Assembly (NCBI RefSeq): GCF_036373705.1
Contig: NC_089855.1
Location: 4,054,501 to 4,118,500 of the forward strand
DNA from: Amia ocellicauda
Taxonomy: Eukaryota; Chordata; Actinopteri; Amiiformes; Amiidae
Length of the DNA: 64,000 bases
Direction of reading: 5' to 3'
Shown: positions 31,935 to 42,537 of the stretch, piece by piece
Layout of the letters: the number at the start of each line of letters is the position of its first letter
Numbering within the stretch: the first letter of the stretch is position 1
Made by a program: the position numbers and the translations under genes
Notes under the pieces: model-generated
The model's database searches: none
Told to the model about the DNA's origin: nothing
What the model saw: only the letters and a program-made list of their open reading frames with translations

Positions 31935-32509
31935 GCCATCACCAAGGACAACATTCATGGTGAACTGGAGAAAAAAGCAAAGTGGGTTATCTATTTCAAA
32001 CTAGTCAGTCAACCCCTCATCTTCCTGAACTATTTCATCACTATGTATTTACATAATAATAATTATTAATTACATTAATTATCTAATTCAAAAATGAATA
32101 CTAGTTGAATTATCCTTGCAGATATCCTTATAAATGCAACATACAGAAATATAAACAAAACATAATATTATAAATGTATATGGATACATAAATTGGCTCC
32201 TACAAACATTAATATTTGAAGATCAGGAAGTTATACATGTTCCTGGACAAACACAGTAGGTTGATCCTGAAACAGCATTAATATTTTAAAATCACTAATA
32301 TAAAATTGAACCTGGGACAACACACATTACACAGTAATAATCGAATAACTATAATAAATATTAATTATCCTGAAGAAATGCAAAGTATTTAAATCATCAG
32401 ACTATCAGATTATTAATCATTGTCTTGAGTTAAACACACACACACATAACAAACAAACAAAACATGCCTATACACATGTTGTATTTAATATGTTTATTTT
32501 CTGAATGTA
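31935..32509. other. AT-rich sequence upstream of OR3
   Basis: After about 31975 the sequence no longer resembles any other OR upstream region. It is AT-rich with ATTAAT and ATAAAT words. No gene was seen. Confidence 0.4.
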
Positions 32510-33250
32510 TGCCTCCATTTTTTCAAATGTCAAGTATATTACATATTTTACCTCAGTGAAATTGCAGGATTTATTTAGTTTATAAGACAGTTTTATTGAA
32601 TCACTTAAGTTTACATTTCAAACTTTGCACAATAAACTTTTAATATAATGTACTGCTTAATTTCAGATGAACATATGTATTTTGTATTACATTCAAATAG
32701 GCTGGAAGCAAGATCAAACACAGTACAAGTTCCAACAGCCTAGAAATAATATAGATGGCAAAAGTATTAATACATTTTTCAACACAGAGCTATTGCTATT
32801 GTTTGTCAGACTTCTTTGCTGGCTATTGTAGTTTCAGCAGTATTTGCAGTATTATTCAATATTATGTCCTTTGTCTCCTCATACCCTGCAGTGCTGAAAT
32901 AGGCATCACGCTCTTTTACCATCGGCAAATCATAGTTTCGGTGCCACTGAGCATCCTCTGAAATCCAAACAGGAATGTGCACTTATTCTCGATGAGCAAT
33001 GTCTGTCCTGAGCTAATGAGCTATTTAAATCCGATATGTGGGTTGGAAGAACTGAAAATCCCAGATAACTGTTAGTTAAAATAACTTAATCAATTTAACC
33101 TGACTTTGTTCATCCACGTACGAAGAACAGACCCCTGATTATCTATAATGTTGTGTAAATTAACTTTTGCAAATGTAATGCTTACAGCTAGCCAAAGGTG
33201 ATGTATACGTTTGTGACCCTGACATTATTCTGTAAACTGAGTGTGAAACA
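32510..33250 (+). repeat. Duplicated block, copy 1
   Basis: This block matches 45697-46825 in the same orientation, beginning CTCCATTTTTTCAAATGTC and ending GTGTGAAACATAA. Copy 2 carries an extra insertion of about 355 bp. The block holds a coding-like stretch on the minus strand (32806-32982). Beyond 33250 the two copies diverge, here into DIRS-type sequence. Confidence 0.7.
32806..32982 (-). pseudogene. Unidentified coding-like fragment, copy 1
   Basis: A 58-codon open stretch with no ATG start reads VHIPVWISEDAQWHRNYDLP and then VKERDAYFSTAGYEETKDI. An acceptor-like TTTGGATTTCAG lies near its beginning. In copy 2 the corresponding frame ends in a stop after DAYFSTVEQ, and about 21 bp that copy 1 lacks lie there. 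The protein family is not recognised. It may be the last exon of a host gene or part of a transposon gene. Confidence 0.35.
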
Positions 33251-33690
33251 TAATGTTGTAGGACAGGGTTACTGTATAATAAAACTGTCGCAAAGGGAGG
33301 AGGCAGCGAGCTGATGAGGCAGCCTGCCCGAGGTGTACCTCTATGGGGCCACAGGGGTCCCTTGCGGCCACACCTGGGTTGCCCAGTAGCGAGGATCACA
33401 GTCATGCTCTAACTGGGAACTGTCTACAACTAACATATACAAAGCAGGGCTACATAGGTTAACTCTTACGCCCTCCGCTTACACAACAACAAGGCCGGCT
33501 ACTCTACTAGTGCAGCTAGGAGCGAGGTCGCAATCTACTTGCACAATATACAGTGCGGGGCAATAGAGCAACTCTTATGCCCTCCACGTGACAATGTGGC
33601 AGTGGACCCCTGTTCCTGCAGGATAATACACAGCTGGCTAGTTGCACTACTAGTACAGGTAGGAGAGAGGCCACAATAAGCTCTACAATG

Positions 33691-34008
33691 TCATTCCAAA
33701 TGAACTATATACACTGTGGGGTGCAGGAGCCAGCTCATGCACCTCCTGTGTAATGCAGGAGGATGTGGCAATGCCTTAAGTCGAGTGGGCCACCAGGTGT
33801 TCAGGCACCGGGGTCCTAGTGGACTCATCCAATGCAAGAGGCACTGCTTTGAAAGCACCTGGCCCTGTGTCCACACTCCATAGGACACGAACAATTGGTC
33901 GGAGCGCCAAATATCCTTAGTGCGTTCCAAATAGCACCTGAGGACCCGCACAGGGCAGAGCAGGTGAAGCCGACTCTTGCTCCGAAAAGAAGGGAGGAAG
34001 ATAGAAAG
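33691..34008 (-). pseudogene. DIRS tyrosine recombinase, C-terminal part
   Basis: The minus strand encodes RLHLLCPVRVLRCYLERTKD and then RSDQLFVSYG, followed by VLSKQCLLHWM. This is the usual segment of fish DIRS recombinases before the second catalytic box. The last boxes (His-x-x-Arg and Tyr) are not readable because of frame changes. The upstream half of the same gene is displaced by 1.1 kb. Confidence 0.75.
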
Positions 34009-35104
34009 TGTGGAAGGAAAGTTAGAGTTAGAAATTCCTTTTCTCACACCTGTTTTCTCTATTGTATACTTAAGAAAGATAAGGTTAGGCCAGAAGGTAG
34101 TTTGATCTTGTAAGAGAATTTTGAATGCTTGGTTTTTCAGTCAATCTAAATAAATAGTTGAACTGAAAACTCATAGGTCAATTGGTTTCCGTTTTAAGAT
34201 TCTTTTTAGAGGGAAGATGCGGTCAAGTCACAGATGTGCAATAATCATTTATTTTGACAAAAATAGGAAACTAATATCATTCAATTATATTACTGAAAAT
34301 AAGTAATATTAAGCTTCTGCTGGATTACAGAAAGAAACAGATAATACCCATTTTCTTCTTTCTCCTCACAGGACACCTTAGTTCAGTCTGGTCATGTAGG
34401 CAGCGGTGTCTCTCTCTCTCTCTCTCCCTCCAGCCCTCTCTTGTTGTGTCTCGTTGCAGGATGAAGAAGTTAAGAAAACTAAAATTGTCTTTGTTTTCCC
34501 TTTGATAAGGTTTCCTTCCAACCAATAGCATTTTGCCACCACCATGACGTGGGTGCCTTATGCTAAAGTAATTTAGAAGTGGGGGTCATTTCGAATTTGG
34601 CTAGGAGCCAATCAGAGGACAGGTCCCTTCTGGTCTTCTGAACATACAGATAAGGTTACCAGGGGCTACCAGAGGCTACCAGTGGCTACCAGATAAAAGG
34701 GAGGAGGTCTGTTTCCTCTACCAAACCAGATGGTATAGAATTTCCCATAGAAAAATATATTCTAACAAATAATATCTTACAATCTCATTCACTATGATAA
34801 TCTTGGAGTCAGCATGATTTATCAAACAGCATGATTTAAGTGCCTGCTCTCCAATCCATTGTTGACCTATTAACTCTGTCCTATAATTATATATATTCTG
34901 CTTAGTTAGCTTTTAAGATAACATAGTAATGACTTTCTAATTATAACCAGACCTTTGACTTTTGTGTATAAAAGCCTCTGACTTTTTCTATGAAGGCAGA
35001 GCAACTTTGGAATCTTCTTGATTGACTGTTCCTCTCCACGTCACATGTAATAAAGGCATTGCAATGAACGTTCCAACCTGATTGAAGACTGAGTTTCTTC
35101 CACA
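34009..35104. mobile_element. LTR-like insertion(s) in the DIRS recombinase gene
   Basis: The 1096-bp segment is bounded by TGTGGAAG and CTTCCACA and interrupts the recombinase. On the plus strand its right part has TATAAAAGCC (34971) and TAATAAAGG (35047), an LTR-like promoter and polyadenylation pair. Its middle part (34330-34790), read on the minus strand, is related to the 355-bp insertion at 46177 (shared AGATATTATTTGTTAGAAT, TTTTTCTATGGGAAATTCT and TTGGCTAGGAGCCAATCAG words). It may therefore be two LTR-type sequences joined or nested. Target duplications were not found. Confidence 0.5.
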
Positions 35105-35109
35105 ATAGT

Positions 35110-35730
35110 CATCAACTCAATAGGTCTGTTGACATGAAAAGGAGACCGGCACTTTTGGAAGGAACACAGGGTTAGGCCATAGCATGACCCTGTAGCAATC
35201 TCCCGCAAAATGGGTATACAATGTGTGTATAGACAGGGCATGTATGTCACTCACACGTTTTGCAGAGGTAATTTCCAGCAAAAACACAGTCTTAACTGAC
35301 ACTAGCTTCAGCTCAGCTCAAGTGGCTCAAATGGGGCTTGGGAATGTGCATCCAGCACTATATCAAGGCACCATGTGGGCAGTGAAGGGGTGCGAGGATG
35401 TTGTAGTCATCGAGCTCCCTTCAGAAACTGCAAAGCCAGGAAATGTGACCCAGGGGGCTTGCCATCAATCCGGACATGACATGCGGAGATGGCCGCTAGA
35501 TGCACTTTGAGCATGGACGGGGACTTACCCTGGTTCAACAGCTCAAAATTGTAATATGACCCCGATGGGGCAATTAACTGGGTCATGACTTCTGTCCTTG
35601 CACGAGTTGCGAAACATCTGCCAGTGATAGGAATACTGCGACCTTGTAGAGGGAGCTCTCGCCGACTGAATAGTGGCTACTACCGCGGCTGACAGGACCC
35701 AGGTTATCCCACTCAGTGATCCCACTCACA
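35110..35730 (-). pseudogene. DIRS tyrosine recombinase, N-terminal and core part
   Basis: The minus strand encodes VVATIQSARAPSTRSQYSYH and WQMF, the N-terminal core-binding domain of the DIRS tyrosine recombinase. It then reads KTVFLLEITSAKRVSDIHAL, which includes the first catalytic arginine region (AKRVS), followed by LWPNPVFLPKVP. Frame shifts separate the pieces. The rest of the gene continues at 34008 after the LTR-like insertion. Confidence 0.78.
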
Positions 35731-36488
35731 GACCAGGCCCAGAGCTGGAGCAGGCCTGGGTTGGGGTGCCAGAGCATGCCCTGCACCTGGGACAACAAGT
35801 CTTCTCACACTGGGAGATGCCAGGGCTCTCCATTCAGGAGGGAGCTCAGGTTTGGGGCATTACTAACAGAATCGACACTTGTTCTCTCCTGATCTCCTCC
35901 AGGACCACAGAGAGAAGGGAGAATGGTGGGAACGCATAGAGGAGACAGTGTGGCCACATGTGAGCTACCATGTTAATCAGGGTTCCTGAGCGGTCTCGGT
36001 GGTGTCCCACCACCCGCCCGTGTCCGGCTTCTACTGTGAGTGCAAGGAGAGGAATATGTGCGTTAACGCACAAGTCTGGACCAAGAGCAAGCTCATTGGG
36101 ATGTTAATAGGAATGTCTATGATTGGGGAAGAGGTTCTTTGCCTGATAGAGCACGATGAAGAGTATGTGTTCACTCAGACTGGCCCCAGGGGCACACAGA
36201 GGGTAAAATTCTGAGTGCTCCACTGCCAACACAGCACCTTCCTTCCTGACTGGGACTTGGCGTGCTCGATCACGGTGAGGATGCATACGTAAAGACCTGA
36301 TCCACCACTGCAGCAGCCTCAATTGGAGGAGGCTGACGTGGATGGTCTGTGATGCAGCCGCTAGCAGGCTCAGCAGCCTCTGGCAAAGGGACACCCCGAT
36401 ACGAGCTCTCAGTCGGAAGAGGGAGAGACACGTGTGTATGGAGGCAACTCTCTCTGGTGCCAGTGTGACGAGCATGGCAATGGAATCA
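35731..36488 (-). pseudogene. DIRS RNase H region, decayed
   Basis: From 36484 down, the minus strand reads AMLVTLAPERVASIHTCLSL, FRLRARIGVSLCQRLLSLL and AAASQTIHVSLLQLRLLQ, the segment that follows the DIRS reverse transcriptase. Later come CLLYAFPPFSLLSVVLEEIR (about 35970-35910) and PGLLQLWAWSVSG (about 35745). The order and motifs agree with fish DIRS elements. The RNase H catalytic part itself is partly deleted. Confidence 0.75.
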
Positions 36489-38515
36489 TTTTATTGATTT
36501 TATTTTAAGAATATACTACTTGAGGCCCAGGAGAAATGTGTACCAAAACTTAGCAAATTGAGGACCAAAAAACAGTGGCCAAAATGTATGCAAAAAAATA
36601 TCAAGAGAAAGAAAATGTTGTATAGCGCATACAAAAGGGACAGAGACGAAACAAAATACATAGAATATGTTGAGCTGCAAAGAGATCTTAAGAAAGGGAT
36701 CAGGAAAGCTAAGAGGGAAATAGAAAGAAACATAGCTCTTGGAGCTAAAACTAATGCAAAGAGCTTTTTTCAATACTACAACAACAGGAGGTCAATAAAG
36801 GAGGAAGTGAAACAGATAGGGCAAAAATGGAAGTATCTTGGAAAACGAACAAGATGTAGCAAATGTTCTAAATGAGTATTTCACAGAGGTTTTTACAAAA
36901 GAAAAGACAGATAACATGCCACAGGTTAACAATCAGTGCAGTCAAATCCTAAGAGAGATCAGGATAAATGAGGAGAAGGTACTAAAGGGACTAGCAGAAT
37001 TAAACACAAACAAATCACCTGGGTCAGATGGTATATTACCAACAGTACTTAAAGAAATGAGGGACATTATTTATAGGCTGCTAACTCAAATATTCCAAAT
37101 GACACTTAGAACAGGGGATGTGCCCACTGACTGGAAGACAGCAAATGTCATACCAATCCACAAGAAAGGGCACAAAACTGAGCCAGGAAATTACAGACCA
37201 ATCAGTCTCACCTGCATCACCTGTAAAATGTTGGAAAAAATTATTAGACAGAAAATAGAGGAGCATCTTAATGAAAACCATATTCCTGGAGATAGTCAAC
37301 ATAGGTTTAGAAGAGGCAGATCATGTCTTACTAATTTATTATAATTTTTTGAACATGCAACTGCAGCTGTAGATCAGGTGAAAGCATATGATATGATATA
37401 CTTAGATTTTCAACAAGCTTTTGATAAGGATCCACACCAAGGACTGATCCTCAAATTGGAAGCTGTAAGCATTCAGGGTAATGTAAGTAGATGGATTATG
37501 AACTGGTTGATGTCTAGGAAACAGAGGGTGTCGATTAGAGGAGTCGCTTCTAACTGAAGTGAGGTTGCCATTGGAGTTCCACAGGTATCAGTACTAGGGC
37601 CTTTGCTTTTTCTAATCTATATTAATGATCTGGACTCTGGGATAGTTAGAAACTTGTCAAATTTGCCAATGAAACTAAAATAGGTGGCTCAGCAGATACA
37701 ATCTCAGCAGCACAGGCTATTCAAAGGGATTTAGATAACATTCAGTTGTGGGCCGACACCTGGAAGATGAAATTCAATATAGACAAGTGCAAGGTAATAC
37801 ACGCAGGTAACAAAAATGTCCACTGTAATTACACTATGGGAGGAATAGAACTAGATGAAGTATCACATGAGAAAGACCTAGGAGTCTATGTGGACTCCTC
37901 ACTTTCTCCATCCAAACAGTGTGGGGAAGCAATAAAAAAGGCAAACAGAATGCTAGGGTATATTGTCAAAAGTGTAGAATTTAAAACAAGGGAAGTAATG
38001 TTGAGACTGTACAATGCACTAGTTAGACCTCATCTGGAATACTGTGTACAGTTCTGGGCACCACACATCAAGAAGGATATTGCTGCTCTAGAGGCAGTTC
38101 AGAGGAGAGCAACCAGACTTATTCCAGGTCTGAAGGGAACTGAACATTTTCACCCTGGAACAGAGGAGACTATGTGGGGACTTGATCCAAGTCTTCAAAA
38201 TCATGAAAGGCATCGACCACATCAAACCAGAGGAGCTTTTCCAGATCAGCAGGGACGCACGCACCCAGGGACACAAATGGAAATTGGGCTTCAAGGCATT
38301 CAAAACGGAAAACAGGAGATGCTTTTTTACACAGTGAGTAGTCACAATCTGGAACAAACTCCCCAGAAATGTGGTAGATGCTGAAAATTTGGGAACATTT
38401 AAAAATATACTGGATAGGATCCTTGGATCACTTAGTTATTAATGGAAACCAAACGAGCACAATGGGTCGAATGGCGTCCTCTCGTTTGTAAACTTTCTTA
38501 TGTTCTTATGTTCTT
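36489..38515 (+). mobile_element. CR1-type LINE inserted in the DIRS element
   Basis: A 2.0 kb 5-prime-truncated LINE on the plus strand. Its 3-prime end is GGTCGAATGGCGTCCTCTCG, AACTTTCTTATG and repeated TTATGTTC units. ATCA is present at both edges (36485-36488 and 38516-38519), and removing the LINE restores the DIRS reading FLGLRL-DSIAML. A shorter copy of the same family is at 57745-59036. Confidence 0.85.
36558..38383 (+). pseudogene. CR1 reverse transcriptase, frameshifted
   Basis: Segments in order: a basic linker (KGIRKAKREIERNIALGA), ELNTNKSPGSDGILPTVLKE (fingers), DWKTANVIPIHKKG and GNYRPISLTCITCKMLEKII, MIYLDFQQAFDK (palm), SVLGPLLFLIYINDLDSG, then the connection and C-terminal region with LGVYVDSSLSPSKQCGEAIK and VRPHLEYCVQFWAPH. 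The YADD strand is altered by a frame break near 37660. Further stops are at 37342 and 37556. The family call is firm and the copy is dead. Confidence 0.85.
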
Positions 38516-38520
38516 ATCAA

Positions 38521-39010
38521 GGCGAAGTCCAAGGAACTGTACCTGCTGAGTTGGCGTTATGCAGCTCTTATCTTGATTGACCCAAAGGCAGAGAATCAGG
38601 TTCATGTGGCTCTGAACCTGATCCCTGGAGTGAGAACAGACCAGCCAGTCATCTAGATAATTTAGGCAACGCAAGGGTGCTGACACAATGTCCATGCACT
38701 TGGAGAAAGTGTGGGGGGTTAGCGACAGGCCGAAAGTAAGAACACCAAACAGTAAAGCTTGACCCTCGAAGGCGAAGCAGAGAAACTTCCTGTGTGCCTG
38801 CACAATTGGGATGTGAAAGTATTCATCTTTCAAATCCACCGAGGTTAACCAGTCACTGGGCTTGATGGCCTGGGCTATGTTGCACTTCAAGATGCCACCT
38901 TGAGGTGGCGGTTCAGACACCTCAGATCCAAGATGGGGCAGAAACTGACATATTTCTTGGGCACTAGGAAGTATGGGGAATAAAATTCCTCATGCTGCCT
39001 CAGAGAACGG
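38521..39010 (-). pseudogene. DIRS reverse transcriptase, partial
   Basis: The minus strand reads FYSPYFLVPKKYVSFCPILD and LRCLNRHL, then after a frame change DWLTSVDLKDEYFHIPIVQA, FGLSLTPHTFSKCMD and LNYLDDWLVCSHSRDQV, and ends QFLGLRL at the CR1 insertion. LDD is the catalytic strand and is intact. The pattern SVDLKDxYFHIPI with YLDDWL is diagnostic for DIRS-type polymerases. Confidence 0.82.
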
Positions 39011-39456
39011 TGATTTTGAAAAGGGGTGGACATGTCTGAAACTGCAGCTAGCCAACTGATATAATTTGGACCACCCAGGAGTCCTGGGTGTGAAGTTTGC
39101 CAATTGGAGAGTTGCTAGGTGTATGGCTGGCCAAAGACTGCTGGAGGGCCGTGGTGCAGGAGGGGTAGGGGGTGCATGCTGTGCAGCGTGCCTAGTCGCC
39201 CTTGCCCCGTGACGCATCATGGTGAGATAGGCAGACAACCGCAGCGATGGTGGAGTTCACCTGGCTATAGCCTAAGAGTGGGATCAGAGGACCAGGGGAG
39301 CTGGAGACAGTCCACGGCGTTCTGAATCACGACCCAGAACTCCTGGGCACGGTGAGGGGTGGCCAAGACTGGATTTTACTGCCGCTGCTGACGCTCCTAC
39401 TGTGCAGGGAATAGCCCTGTGGACAAGAAAACAACACATCTAGCAGTCAGATAATA
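39011..39456. other. Probable DIRS 5-prime part, unassigned
   Basis: The sequence lies before the reverse transcriptase of the DIRS element, but I cannot read gag-like motifs in it. Confidence 0.35.
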
Positions 39457-40354
39457 CACCGATCAGCCATAACATTATGACCACCTGCCTAATATTATGT
39501 AGGTCCCCCTTTTGCCGGCAAAACAGCCCTGACCCATCGAGGCATGGACTCCACTAGACCTCTGAAGATGTGCTGTGGTATCTGGCACCAAGACGTTAGC
39601 AGCAGATCCTTTAAGTCCTGTAAGTTGCAAGGTGGGGCCGCCATGGATTGGACTTGTTTGGCCAGCACATCCCACAGATGCACGATTGGATTGAGATCTG
39701 AGGAATTTGGAGGCCAAGTCAACACCTTGGACTCGTGATTCATCAGACCAGGCCACCTTCTTCCATTTCTCTGTGGTCCAGTTCTGATGCTCACGTGCCC
39801 ATTGTAGGCACTTTCGGCAGTGGACAGGGGTCAGAATGGGCACCCTCACTGGTCTGCGGCTACGCAGCCCCATATGCAACAAACTGCGATGCACTGTGTG
39901 TTCTGACAACTTTCTATCAGAGCCAGCATTAACTTTTTCAGCAATTTGAGCTACAGTAGCTCGTCTGTTGGATCGGACCACACGGACCAGCCTTCACTCC
40001 CCACGTGCATCAATGAGCCTTGGCCGCCCATGACCCTGTCGCCGGTTCACCGCTTTTCCTTCCTTGGACCACTTTTGATAGGTACTGACCACTGCAGACC
40101 AGGAACACCCCACAAGAGCTGCAGTTTCGGAGATGCTCTGACCCAGTCATCTAGCCATCACAATTTGGCCCTTGTCAAAGTCGCTCAGATCCTTATACTT
40201 GGCCATTTTTCCTGATTCTAACACATCAACTTTGAGGACAAAATGTTCACTTGCTGCCTAATATATCCCACCCACTGACAGATGCCATGATCACGAGATT
40301 ATCAGTGTTATTCACTTCACCTGTCAGTGGTCATAACGTTATGGCTGATCGGTG
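39457..40354 (-). mobile_element. Internally deleted Tc1 element, copy B (both ends present)
   Basis: Ends CACCGATCAGCCATAAC and the reverse GTTATGGCTGATCGGTG are flanked by TA on each side (39455-39456, 40355-40356). Transposase pieces on the minus strand run from the N-terminal region ([20 protein letters not shown]) to WSDESR, then jump to LTWPPNSSDLNPI with loss of about a third of the catalytic domain. The length of 898 bp fits an internally deleted, trans-mobilised copy. Both ends look good, so it could have moved with a helper transposase. Confidence 0.88.
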
Positions 40355-41562
40355 TATAACACACTGTATTAACACGACTATTATTTTTAAAAGGCTCTAC
40401 TTGTGAACCGAAACTTAAACCAAAACCGAAACCAAGCTGTGGTCAGAGCACTGATTGCCATCTGTAGCAGCACAGCAGGTGTGTCTATCTACTTGGTGCA
40501 AAGCACCAAATTGAGATGCAGCAGGCGACGTTGATGAGAGACAACTAAGCCCCCACCAACAGCAGTGTCATGACAGGACACTTGTTAAAACAATTGAAAA
40601 AAATCAAGGAGGTGCAATCAACTGAAAAAACTACTTAAATTAAATAAGGAATCATGCCATATGCCTCGGTATGATGTCCGTTCCTTCCTCCTATCTCTCA
40701 GACCTCCTCTGTGGGAATATAGAGCAGTATTCGTTTTTTTTTTCCCAACTCCCTTATTCACCTACTCCTTTCAAGGACCAACTTCAAATGAAACAGAATG
40801 TCCCCTGTTATATCCTGAGGAAAGCCCCACAATCAGCCACACACCAATCAGTGATCGGTATTTCAAAGTGCTAGCTGATTTCACACATTCCAAAGCACAT
40901 ACATACAATTAACCCACAACATATATTGCACCCTTGGACCTTCAGCCCAAGACGGACCTTCCTCATCATGCCATGTCTGTTGAAGATATCCAAGGACAGC
41001 TCACAGGCCCCTAGCCTCTGTGAGGGTAAATTTCAGCCAGCGCTCACTCACCCCATCACAGCCCATAAAACAATGTTCACTTGTTCTTGGTCTCATAGTT
41101 TCCAGGGCCATCTTACTTACACAACAAGAAAAAAAGCTTCTGACCAAGTGGCAGTCTAGTGTTGGTTCATTAGACTGTTACCATGGAATAACAGCCTGCA
41201 ACTACAGAACTGAAGACTTTGTGTGTGTATTATGTAGCAAGAACTGGATGCCTCCCTTATAATAAAATATACAATAGAGGGGTAATGGTATATTGTAAAC
41301 AGTACAATATTATCTTCTGAAATCTGTCTGTTTTCCCATCAAAGTGTTTCCCTGCAGTCCTCTACACAGCTGTGGCCTCTACACTCCTCAGTAGAAAAGC
41401 TGTTATGCAGAACTGATAGAAGCTCCCTTCACACAATGTTGTTTACTCTTGTATCTTTTTTCTTTCCAAGACGCATCTTAAACAAATAGGTCAAAGGGTC
41501 AAAAAGTCTCCTGTTCACCATGTCAGTGTTTTTCTTTAGAAATGTTCAGTCCTTGGTTACAG
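40355..41562 (+). promoter_or_regulatory. OR4 distal conserved upstream region
   Basis: Three shared blocks can be followed: 40420-40560 (also at 21440-21610 reversed and 59876-60000), 40800-41260 (also before OR6 and OR2), and 41330-41540 (also before OR1, OR2, OR5 and OR6), which includes CCTCTACACAGCTGTGGCC with a CAGCTG core. No gene is seen. Function is inferred from position and conservation. Confidence 0.5.
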
Positions 41563-41705
41563 CCTAATGAGTTGAACTAATTGTTTTATTTGCCTTTGTG
41601 TCCCAGCCTGTAGAGCCCCAGTGGACTGGGATCTGGTATAAAGCTGTGTGTGTTCAATTCAGGTCCTCAATCAAGCACTTCAGTCTAACTGGACCGCCAG
41701 AGTCA
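41563..41705 (+). promoter_or_regulatory. OR4 core promoter and non-coding exon 1
   Basis: CCTAATGAG and ACTAATTG sites (41563-41590), perfect palindrome CCCAGTGGACTGGG (41617-41630), six bases, TATAAA (41637-41642), 63 bases, GTAAG donor at 41706. Acceptors for exon 2 are CTGCAG ending at 42498 or TTTTTCAG ending at 42530. The intron is about 0.8 kb. Confidence 0.7.
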
Positions 41706-42537
41706 GTAAGTATGCTGTACTCCTCTTCAGAGCGGATCAGTGTTGTCTTTCATTATTACACTCTTTGTGAATATCCTAGCATGTTCAATATGAGAGATTA
41801 CATTAAACATGTCACAGAGTATAAACCCCAGGAACACAGCATATGGTCTATACACTCAAGCTTCAGTTTCTTTGCCTCTTCTTTGATGGCATATTCTCCA
41901 GTGACCCTCTGTTTCCAACATGAGACTAAACAGATTAATCTGACTCCAATAAAACCTGGGTTTGGAAAGCTTTGAAAAGAAAGGACTGTGCCATACAGCC
42001 TTGATGATGCTGCAGAATTGAGAACATGTCTCTGCTTTATGTCTGAGAACATGTATGGATCAGTTATTGTTTCCAGCTTTGTTTGCAAAGTGTGACACAA
42101 CATTACTAGCAGAATAATGTATTTTAAAAATATTAAAGATTGAACAGACAAAAGTAAGAAATACATTGAAAGAAAGTGTGGATGCAAAATAACTGGGAGC
42201 GCACAATAGTGGAACATAAGGTCTTATCAAAGTAAGGTTAGCCACCACTGCTGGAGGTAAGACACCTTACAAAACATAAATATATTTTCATACACTACAT
42301 TTACTAGAAATACTTTGTGCTCAATATCTGTATTCATGGGAATTCTATAGAGGTAAAAAAAAAGTGTTGAGGGATTTTCTTCTGATGTTAAACTCATTTT
42401 AATGTATTTGTAAATGCATAATGTTTTTTATTTTACTTGCCGAAATACATTCTTATTTCATGTCTTAAACATTGTGTATGTCTTCTATTGAACTGCAGGA
42501 TGATTTCTCATAATTTCTGGTGTTTTTCAGAACAGCC

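Larger units (their letters stand above)
33290..39440 (-). mobile_element. DIRS-like retrotransposon split by two insertions
   Basis: Read on the minus strand: reverse transcriptase (about 39010-38521), RNase H-type region (36484-35838), then a tyrosine recombinase in two parts (35730-35110 and 34008-33691). A CR1 LINE is inserted at 36489-38515, and an LTR-like segment at 34009-35104 splits the recombinase. DIRS elements integrate with a tyrosine recombinase instead of a DDE integrase and lack normal LTRs. The stretch 33450-33690 has two imperfect copies of a unit with CAACTCTTACGCCCTCC and CTACTAGTGCAG, possibly the terminal repeats of the element. Many frame breaks make it inactive. The right boundary is approximate. 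Confidence 0.8.

Noticed and set aside
42520-42537. Upstream GTG start for OR4 (and 54902 for OR5)
   Set aside because: The codons lie in the TTTTTCAG acceptor tract and are absent from OR1 and OR2; the shared ATG is the better start.
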